Shown here one piece after another: positions 36,636-42,550 of a stretch of DNA of 42,550 bases. Below the pieces are notes generated by a model, which saw only the letters and a program-made list of their open reading frames with translations, searched no databases and was not told the DNA's origin. The DNA lies in NCBI GenBank assembly GCA_002748415.1, contig PDSI01000177.1, positions 1 to 42,550 of the forward strand, in the 5' to 3' direction. Each line of letters starts with the position of its first letter. Within the stretch, counting starts at the first letter, position 1. Position numbers and translations under genes: made by a program. The stretch comes from Micrococcales bacterium. Its GTDB lineage: Bacteria > Actinomycetota > Actinomycetes > Actinomycetales > CAWJMD01.

Positions 36636-36947
36636 TCAGTCGTTGTTCACCGGGTATTCCGCCTGCATGTGATCCGCCGGTGCAGGCGAGACGGGGGTCT
36701 GCGGCCCCGAGCCGGCGAGCAGCTGGGCAGCGCGGGCCTCGTCCGGCATGATCAGCCATAGCAGTGGGTAGATCAGGATCTGGCTGCCGGGCAGCACGAT
36801 CATGCTGATGACGAAGACCAGCCGCATAGCGTTGGCGTCGACGTGCAGCGCGTTGGCGGCACCGCCGCACACACCGGCCAACCAGCGGTTGTTCTCGCTG
36901 CGGGTCAGGCCTTGACGGGCAAGGGTTCTGTGCAGGGAATCGAACAC
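36636..36947 (-). CDS. PspC-domain membrane protein
   Basis: A 103-residue protein with the PspC domain (NNRWLAGVCGGAANALHVDA then LVFVISMIVLPGSQILIYPLLW), probably with one or two membrane segments, and a short C-terminal tail. PspC proteins belong to the phage-shock envelope-stress response. The GTG at 36947 is chosen because GAAGGAG lies five to six bases upstream; the longer in-frame ORF to 37025 lacks one. It is first in the PspC-PH-PH run. Confidence 0.85.
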   Translation of the reverse strand: MFDSLHRTLARQGLTRSENNRWLAGVCGGAANALHVDANAMRLVFVISMIVLPGSQILIYPLLWLIMPDEARAAQLLAGSGPQTPVSPAPADHMQAEYPVNND

Positions 36948-37383
36948 GGCAACTCCTTCATCCGGGGGTCGTTTGCTGTCACTACCAGTGTCCGGCAAGT
37001 GGGCCGCCGCGGGTATCCGGAGCACCCCTGATTCGACCCGGACCCGGCCCCGATATGGACCGGGCGCCGGTGGCGGGCGACCAACCGCCGGGGAGGACGC
37101 ATCCCACCAGAAGCGCAGTCACGCTGTGTCAGCAAGATCGTGGCTGATCCCGTCAGCCGCCAGGATGGGGACGCTTTCGATACCCATGGAGGTATCGAAA
37201 GCGTCCCCATACTACTGGTGGGCCTTGGTTCCACCGGCAACCCTGACCCACCGTGACAGCAAGGCCTCGACATCTGCCCGCTTTCGCCGATTCAGCCTCG
37301 TGGTTCGTTGCCGCCCGGGCACCTTCGTCAGCCTGCCGGGTCACCGGTGTCCGGGATTCCCGACTGCCGGACGGCGCGTGCGG
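36948..37383. other. 436-bp intergenic region with a long palindrome
   Basis: The gap between the PspC-domain gene and DUF3180 holds the perfect palindrome at 37165-37210. Around it are partial outer matches (CCCACCAG near 37105 and CTGGTGGG near 37214), which could be traces of a small mobile repeat. The open frames here on both strands lack ribosome sites and read through the palindrome. The promoter of the PspC operon should be in the left part. Confidence 0.5.
37165..37210. terminator. Perfect 20-bp-arm palindrome, probable terminator or mobile repeat
   Basis: Left arm 37165-37184 (ATGGGGACGCTTTCGATACC) and right arm 37191-37210 are exact complements around a six-base loop, CATGGA. The RNA hairpin would be very stable on either strand. 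It lies 174 bases past the DUF3180 stop, so it may end the ftsH-fol transcript. Alternatively it is a REP/MITE-like element. Confidence 0.5.
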
Positions 37384-37869
37384 TCAGGCTGGAACAGCGT
37401 CACCGCCGGGATCCTGGTCGGAATCCTCGTCGTCCTCGCTCAGCCGGCACCACCGCTCGGCCACCAACCCGGCAATGATGACGACCACTGCGACCAGGAC
37501 GCCGCCCCCGAGTTCCAGTGCGGCCGAACGCCTGCTGGCGATGCCGAGATCAGGCAGTAGCAGCAGTGCTTGCCCGGCGTACCAGCCGGCCAGCCCGGCG
37601 CCGCTGTGGCTGGCGGCTTTGGCCAGCACCGCCGCCCTCGCGGCCCGCAGCGGACTGAACGACTTCGACCGCACTCCCTTCTGCCATTGCCGGACCGGCC
37701 AGGCGGCGACCAGCACCGCGACAGCGATACCGAGCAGCAACAGGATCGAGGTCAGCGGCACCGGCATCGGCGACCCGCCACTGGAGTTCCAGATCCGTGC
37801 TCCCGACCAGCCGAGCACGACACCGGCGCCGAACAACGCGGCCAGCCACGAGTAACTGGTCGGCTTCAT
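37384..37869 (-). CDS. DUF3180 membrane protein
   Basis: A 161-residue protein with four membrane helices (for example WLAALFGAGVVLGWSGARIW and VPLTSILLLLGIAVAVLVAA), matching DUF3180, a family that regularly follows folK in actinobacteria; its function is unknown. It has SHSGAGLAGWYAGQALLLL in the third helix region and an acidic tail. The ATG at 37869 is chosen for GGAG eight bases upstream. The gap from the folB-folK stop is 41 bases. Confidence 0.85.
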   Translation of the reverse strand: MKPTSYSWLAALFGAGVVLGWSGARIWNSSGGSPMPVPLTSILLLLGIAVAVLVAAWPVRQWQKGVRSKSFSPLRAARAAVLAKAASHSGAGLAGWYAGQALLLLPDLGIASRRSAALELGGGVLVAVVVIIAGLVAERWCRLSEDDEDSDQDPGGDAVPA

Positions 37870-37910
37870 CGTTGCTCCTGCCCGGTGAGTGAGGTGTGTC
37901 GCGCGAGGGG

Positions 37911-38798
37911 CTATTCTGCCGCAACCCAATCCGGATCGCCCTGCCAGACCCGGACGCCACCACGGTCCGGCGCGAGTTCGCGAAGTTCGGCCACCGGCCG
38001 GCCCGCCAGCGTGGCGTCCGGTGCGGCCAATGACCAGGGAACCAGGACGAACGCTCGCTCACCGGCCCGCGGATGCGGCAGCTGCAGTCTCGGGTGGTCT
38101 TGGCGGCGGTTGCCGACATCGATGATGTCGATGTCCAGGGTGCGCGGCCCCCACCGTTCCCGTCGTTGCCGGCCGGCCGCGGACTCGATGCGCTGGCAGG
38201 CCGGCAACAGCCGCCACGGCGACAACTCACACTCGCCGAGCACCACGGCATTCAAGTAGTCGCCCTGCGGCGGACCGCCGACGGGCTCGGTCTCGACCAG
38301 CGGTGAAACTGCGGTCAGGCGGAGCCCGGGAAGCGCACCCAGCTGCCGGACCGCGAACCTGAGGTTCTCGAGGCGATCACCCACATTCGAGCCGAGCGCC
38401 AGCACCACCGGGAGCACCGCGCGGCGGTGCACGCAGACGGTGACGTCGCCGAACGGAACCGCGATCGGTGCCTGCGGTTTGTGTACCCGGACCCACACAC
38501 CCTCGACCGCGGCCGCTGGGCTGTCCGCGGCGACAGCCAGGGCCGCCTTCGCAATTCGATCGGCCAGCGTTTCGATCAGGTTCACCGGTGGCCCGGTCAT
38601 GACATCGTGTGCGGCCTGGGCTACCCGCGCATAGTCGACGGTGGCCTCGAGGTCGTCGGCGGCCGCGGCTTCACGGGTGTTCACACCGAAGCGGATATCG
38701 ACGAGGAACTCTTGCCCGGTCGCCCGTTCGTGCTCCAACAGGCCGTGAAAACCGGTGGCTCGCAGCCCGGTCAACTCGATGCAGTCCTGGCGGGTCAT
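37911..38798 (-). CDS. Bifunctional dihydroneopterin aldolase / HPPK
   Basis: A 295-residue FolB-FolK fusion. Residues 1-115 or so are dihydroneopterin aldolase (GLRATGFHGLLEHERATGQE, with the catalytic Lys in VWVRVHKPQAP). Residues 130-295 are 6-hydroxymethyl-7,8-dihydropterin pyrophosphokinase, with LALGSNVGDR, TEPVGGPPQGDYLN and the magnesium DxD in RRERWGPRTLDIDII. The two reactions are successive steps of folate synthesis, feeding FolP next door. The ATG at 38798 overlaps the folP stop (ATGA); a start six codons earlier lies inside folP. Fusion of these two is common in actinobacteria. Confidence 0.95.
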   Translation of the reverse strand: MTRQDCIELTGLRATGFHGLLEHERATGQEFLVDIRFGVNTREAAAADDLEATVDYARVAQAAHDVMTGPPVNLIETLADRIAKAALAVAADSPAAAVEGVWVRVHKPQAPIAVPFGDVTVCVHRRAVLPVVLALGSNVGDRLENLRFAVRQLGALPGLRLTAVSPLVETEPVGGPPQGDYLNAVVLGECELSPWRLLPACQRIESAAGRQRRERWGPRTLDIDIIDVGNRRQDHPRLQLPHPRAGERAFVLVPWSLAAPDATLAGRPVAELRELAPDRGGVRVWQGDPDWVAAE

Positions 38799-39631
38799 CC
38801 TCCGGCACCGGTCCACGCGGCAGCCACCCGCACCGCGGCCACGTTGGGCCTGACCTGGTGCACCCGCACTGCCCAGACACCGGCAGCCGCGGCAAGCGCG
38901 GATACGGCCACGGTTGCGTCCTCCCGGTCGGCCACCTGAGCCAGAAAGCGTTTACGGCTGGCCCCCACCAGCAACGGAAAGCCGAGTTCGGCCAGGACGC
39001 CCAGGTGCCGCAGCAGGTGCCAATTGTGGTGCGGGCGTTTGGCGAATCCCAATCCAGGGTCGAGGATGAGCCGGTCCGGTCGGATCCCCGCGCCCAGCAG
39101 ATGGTCCACCCGTTGGGACAGCTCGTCACGCACCTGGGCCACGACGTCGTCGTAGCTGGCCAGGCCTTCCATGACGGCAGCGTGGCCACGCCAGTGCATC
39201 GCCACATAGCTTGCGCCCAGATCAGCTGCGACACAAGCCATGTCGGGATCTGCTTGGCCGGCGGACACATCGTTGATGATGGCGGCGCCAGCCCGCACGG
39301 CTTTCTCGGCGACCTCGGAGCGCATCGTGTCAACGCTGACCCTCACTCCGTCCGCGGCCAGTTCCCGGATCACCGGGATCACCCGGCGTAGTTCCTCGTC
39401 CTTGTCGACCCTGACCGCACCGGGCCGGGTCGACTCGCCGCCCACGTCCAGCAGATCGGCGCCGTCGGCCAGCAACTGCCGGCCGTGGGCCACCGCGGCG
39501 TCGGTGTCGAAGAACCGGCCGCCGTCGCTGAAGGAATCCGGGGTGACGTTGACCACGCCCATGACCAGGCACCGAGTGGCGCGACTGCCGGGAACCACCC
39601 TGCCTTCGTCCAGCTCCGCGTCAGTGACCAT
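38795..39631 (-). CDS. folP: Dihydropteroate synthase
   Basis: A 278-residue TIM-barrel enzyme joining the pterin pyrophosphate to p-aminobenzoate, the target of sulfonamides. Signatures are [49 protein letters not shown] and [15 protein letters not shown], and GASRKRFLA completes the pABA site. All expected catalytic segments are present, so it should be active. It overlaps folE by 11 bases and folB-folK by four, so the operon is tightly coupled. Confidence 0.97.
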   Translation of the reverse strand: MVTDAELDEGRVVPGSRATRCLVMGVVNVTPDSFSDGGRFFDTDAAVAHGRQLLADGADLLDVGGESTRPGAVRVDKDEELRRVIPVIRELAADGVRVSVDTMRSEVAEKAVRAGAAIINDVSAGQADPDMACVAADLGASYVAMHWRGHAAVMEGLASYDDVVAQVRDELSQRVDHLLGAGIRPDRLILDPGLGFAKRPHHNWHLLRHLGVLAELGFPLLVGASRKRFLAQVADREDATVAVSALAAAAGVWAVRVHQVRPNVAAVRVAAAWTGAGG

Positions 39632-40244
39632 GGATCAGGCTCAATGCCTCGGCTCGGGTGGCCGCGCTGCGGCGCAACACGCCGCGCATGGCGGAAGTGA
39701 CGGTGCGGGATCCTGGTTTGCGGGCACCCCGCATGGACATGCACAGGTGTTCGCAGTCCACCACGACGATGACGCCACGCGGATGCAGTAACTCGTCCAG
39801 CGAATCGGCGACCTGACTGGTCAACCGCTCCTGCACCTGCGGGCGGCGCGCATACACATCGACCAGCCGGGCCAGCTTGCTCAACCCGGTGATGCGGCCG
39901 TCCTTACCAGGCAGGTAGCCGACATGAGCGACGCCGTGGAAAGGCACCAGGTGGTGCTCACACACCGAGTACACCTCGATGTCCTTGACCAGGATCAGTT
40001 CGTCGTGGCCGAGGTCGAACGATGTGGTCAGCGCGTCTTCCGCGGTCTGTCCCATGCCGCCGAACATCTCCGCGTAGGCACGGGCTACCCGCTCCGGAGT
40101 CTCCCGCAGGCCCTCCCGGTCCGGGTCTTCGCCGATGGCGGTCAGGATCTCCCGGACGGCGGCGACGATGCGGGGCTGGTCGACCGCGGAGCCGGAAAGG
40201 CTGCCGCCATCCCGGCGCGCCGGGGCTGAACGTTTTTCGGGCAT
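39621..40244 (-). CDS. folE: GTP cyclohydrolase I
   Basis: A 207-residue type I enzyme converting GTP to dihydroneopterin triphosphate, the first folate step. The zinc site is C95 and H98 ([10 protein letters not shown]) with a Cys in [13 protein letters not shown], and the substrate residues lie in [12 protein letters not shown] and KLARLV. The N-terminal 20 residues are extra and basic. The ATG follows the ftsH stop by three bases, so it is co-transcribed. It is not the MptA/FolE2 type, which has another fold. Confidence 0.96.
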   Translation of the reverse strand: MPEKRSAPARRDGGSLSGSAVDQPRIVAAVREILTAIGEDPDREGLRETPERVARAYAEMFGGMGQTAEDALTTSFDLGHDELILVKDIEVYSVCEHHLVPFHGVAHVGYLPGKDGRITGLSKLARLVDVYARRPQVQERLTSQVADSLDELLHPRGVIVVVDCEHLCMSMRGARKPGSRTVTSAMRGVLRRSAATRAEALSLIHGH

Positions 40245-40247
40245 CGG

Positions 40248-42263
40248 CTACGAGGGGTCCGGCGGGGTGACGCCGGGCTGGCCGGTCTCCCCCGCGGCGG
40301 CTGCCTGATCTTGCGGCTGGACGATCCGGCTGCCGTTGCGAATGCCGGTGCCGTTGACCGGGAAGGACACCGGCGGGATGTCGGAGACGTGCCGGTCGGC
40401 CGAGGACAGCCACACCGGCCGCAGCTCCCGCTTTTGCACCGGCTCGAAGATGTGCGCCAGCTGGTCGGCGTTGAGTGTCTCGTGTTCCAGCAGGCTGAGA
40501 ACCAGGTCGTCCAGGACACGGCGGTACTGCATGAGCACCTCCCAGGCCTCCTGGTTGGCGTTGTCCAGCAGTTTGCGCACCTCGGAGTCGACCACCTGCG
40601 CCAACCCCTCTGAGTAGTCGCGTTCGTGCCCGAAATCTCGGCCCAGGAACGGTTCGGACCCGGACTCTCCCAGCTTGACCGCACCGACCCGCTCGCTCAT
40701 GCCGAACTGGGTCACCATCTTGCGGGCCAGCCCGGTGGCCTTCTCGATGTCGTTGGCGGCACCCGTGGTGGGGTCGTGGAAGACCATTTCCTCGGCGACT
40801 CGTCCGCCCAGGCTGTAGGCGAGTTGGTCCAGCAGCTCGTTGCGGGTGTGACCGTACTTGTCGTTCTCCGGGGCCACCATCGTGTACCCGAGGGCCCGAC
40901 CCCGCGGCAGGACGGTCACCTTGGTCACCGGGTCCAGGTGCCGCATAGCTGCGGCGACCAGCGCGTGCCCGCCCTCGTGGTAGGCGGTGACCTTCTTTTC
41001 GTGCTCGTTCATGATCCGGGTGCGCTTCTGCGGCCCGGCGACCACCCGGTCGATCGCCTCGTCCAGCGCGGCATTGTCGATGACGCGCGCGTCCGCGCGG
41101 GCGGTGAGCAGGGCTGCCTCGTTCAGCACGTTGGCCAGGTCGGCGCCGGACATGCCGGGTGTGCGCTTGGCCACTGCTTTGAGATCCACGTCGGGGGCCA
41201 GCGGCTTGCCCTTGCCGTGCACCTGCAGGATGTGCAGCCTGCCGTTCATGTCCGGCGGCTCTACCGCGATCTGCCGGTCGAACCGGCCGGGGCGTAGCAA
41301 GGCCGGGTCGAGGATGTCCGGCCGGTTGGTGGCGGCGATGAGGATCACGTTGGTCTTGACGTCGAACCCATCCATCTCGACCAGCATCTGGTTGAGGGTC
41401 TGCTCCCGCTCGTCGTGTCCACCGCCCATGCCGGCGCCGCGATGGCGGCCGACAGCGTCGATCTCGTCGACGAAGATGATGGCCGGGGCGTTGTTCTTGG
41501 CTTGCTCGAACAGATCGCGTACCCGGGAGGCGCCGACACCTACGAACATCTCCACGAAGTCCGAACCGGAGATGGTGTAGAACGGCACCCCAGCCTCGCC
41601 GGCCACCGCCCTGGCCAGCAGCGTCTTGCCGGTACCCGGCGGGCCGTACAACAGCACGCCCTTGGGTATCTTGGCCCCGACAGCCTGGAACTTCGCGGGA
41701 TCGGACAGGAACTCCTTGAGTTCGGTGAGTTCTTCCACAGCCTCATCGGCGCCGGCTACGTCGGCGAAGGTGACCTTGGGCGATTCCTTGCTGACCAGTT
41801 TGGCCCTGGACTTGCCGAAGCTCATCAACCTGGACCCGCCGCCCTGCATCTGGCTGAGGAAGAACCACAGCACGGCCAGGATGATCAGTAGTGGGATCAG
41901 CCCCATCAACAGCGAGACCAGCCACGATTCCTGCGGCACCTCGTCGTTGTACGGTTCTTCCAACTTGGCTTCGTCGACCGCGTGCACGATCGACTTGCCG
42001 CGCTGCTCGACGTAGAAGAACTGCACTTTCTTGCCCAGGTTATCCCCGTCGATGGTGAGGTCGTCACGCAAGGTCAGGTCTACCCGTTGCTCGCGGTCGA
42101 TGATGACCGCCTGGGCTGCTTTATCGCCCTTCAGCAGCTTCAAGCCCTGTTCTGTGTCGATCCGCTTGAATCCTTCGCCGGCGGCGAATTGGCTGATGCC
42201 GAGCAGAACGAGCAAGAGGGCGGGGATCAGGAAGATCCCTGGGCCCCGAAAAACGCGCCTCAC
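40248..42263 (-). CDS. ftsH: ATP-dependent zinc metalloprotease FtsH
   Basis: A 671-residue membrane protease. Two membrane helices (about 10-28 and 114-137) flank an extracytoplasmic loop. The AAA module has Walker A GPPGTGKT at 207-214, Walker [10 protein letters not shown], and the second region of homology ending [16 protein letters not shown]. The zinc site is HEGGH at 429-433, with a downstream Asp in [10 protein letters not shown] as the third ligand. It degrades misassembled membrane proteins. The start is a GTG at 42263. It lies between hpt and folE, the usual actinobacterial order. Confidence 0.97.
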   Translation of the reverse strand: MRRVFRGPGIFLIPALLLVLLGISQFAAGEGFKRIDTEQGLKLLKGDKAAQAVIIDREQRVDLTLRDDLTIDGDNLGKKVQFFYVEQRGKSIVHAVDEAKLEEPYNDEVPQESWLVSLLMGLIPLLIILAVLWFFLSQMQGGGSRLMSFGKSRAKLVSKESPKVTFADVAGADEAVEELTELKEFLSDPAKFQAVGAKIPKGVLLYGPPGTGKTLLARAVAGEAGVPFYTISGSDFVEMFVGVGASRVRDLFEQAKNNAPAIIFVDEIDAVGRHRGAGMGGGHDEREQTLNQMLVEMDGFDVKTNVILIAATNRPDILDPALLRPGRFDRQIAVEPPDMNGRLHILQVHGKGKPLAPDVDLKAVAKRTPGMSGADLANVLNEAALLTARADARVIDNAALDEAIDRVVAGPQKRTRIMNEHEKKVTAYHEGGHALVAAAMRHLDPVTKVTVLPRGRALGYTMVAPENDKYGHTRNELLDQLAYSLGGRVAEEMVFHDPTTGAANDIEKATGLARKMVTQFGMSERVGAVKLGESGSEPFLGRDFGHERDYSEGLAQVVDSEVRKLLDNANQEAWEVLMQYRRVLDDLVLSLLEHETLNADQLAHIFEPVQKRELRPVWLSSADRHVSDIPPVSFPVNGTGIRNGSRIVQPQDQAAAAGETGQPGVTPPDPS

Positions 42264-42432
42264 GTTACCTGTTCGCGGGGGTCACGCGGACCCTCGCTCC
42301 TCCTTCGTCGTGGGGACTGACCCGCGCGGCACGGCACGGGTAGGTCGATGTCACCTGCCTAACACTCAACGGTACGACGAAGGCGGGTGTTCCGGCCAAT
42401 ATCGCCCGCAACCGTACCGTGCATTTGCCGGA

Positions 42433-42550
42433 TCAGCGACACACATGCTGAGCCAGCGTGCCTACGAACCGTAGATTGCGGTACTTCTCGGCGTAGTCCA
42501 GCCCGTAGCCGATGACGAACTCGTCCGGGATGTCGAACCCCACGTACTTC
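42433..42550 (-). CDS. hpt: Hypoxanthine phosphoribosyltransferase, 3' end
   Basis: The last 39 codons of a minus-strand gene that runs out of the window. The translation ends with [20 protein letters not shown], then [16 protein letters not shown] and a TGA at 42433. The [22 protein letters not shown] pattern is diagnostic of the C terminus of HPRT, which salvages hypoxanthine and guanine. The 169 bp between it and ftsH show no strong promoter or hairpin. Confidence 0.93.
   Translation of the reverse strand, partial: KYVGFDIPDEFVIGYGLDYAEKYRNLRFVGTLAQHVCR

Overview
The window is a high-GC actinobacterial chromosome segment. This follows from codon use (G/C at most third positions, many GTG and TTG starts), an ESX-type (type VII) secretion locus, Lsr2, a short SRP RNA beside dnaX, ClpC, and the hpt-ftsH-folE-folP-folB/folK-DUF3180 order typical of Actinomycetota. 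An order close to Mycobacteriales is plausible, but no gene here fixes a genus. Almost everything is intact and looks chromosomal. I see no insertion sequence, phage gene, CRISPR array or replication origin.

Layout. (1) Positions 1-7053 hold a surface-polysaccharide cluster: the C-terminal part of a Wzz-like chain-length protein with an 18-bp repeat tail, a Wzy/WaaL-like polymerase or ligase, an exported protein of unknown function, a Wzx-like flippase and a family-2 glycosyltransferase. (2) 7113-16162 is a compact ESX locus: esxB-esxA and eccD-mycP-eccB on the minus strand, and a single three-ATPase eccC on the plus strand, transcribed divergently from eccD. EccA, EccE, PE and PPE genes are absent. 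(3) 16185-19818 carries lysC with a probable internal beta-subunit start, an Asd homologue that lacks the catalytic cysteine, a gamma-carbonic-anhydrase-like protein and a DUF5063 protein. (4) 19986-25178 carries recR, dnaX, the SRP RNA, a BCCT transporter and tRNA-Ser(GGA). (5) 25293-28263 carries a HerA-like DUF853 ATPase, a LytR_C membrane protein and an orphan small ORF. (6) From 28410 to the end all genes are on the minus strand: clpC, lsr2, a small membrane protein, lysS, a DUF2520 protein, two bacterial PH-domain proteins, a PspC-domain protein, DUF3180, folB-folK fusion, folP, folE, ftsH and the 3' end of hpt.

How the genes work together. The first cluster should assemble and export a lipid-linked polysaccharide. 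The ESX genes encode a membrane channel, its motor, its protease and one WXG100 substrate pair carrying the YxxxD signal. The fol genes give the route from GTP to dihydropteroate in one overlapping operon behind the FtsH membrane protease. ClpC and FtsH handle protein quality control, and PspC and the PH proteins probably belong to envelope maintenance.

The strongest oddities are the apparently dead Asd paralogue translationally coupled to lysC, the reduced ESX gene set, two long perfect palindromes in intergenic DNA, and the absence of genes usually found at conserved positions (panC/panD/coaX before lysS, ybaB between dnaX and recR). I found no clearly new multi-gene system. The best candidates for unexplained biology are the exported protein at 2715-4085 and the cysteine-less Asd.
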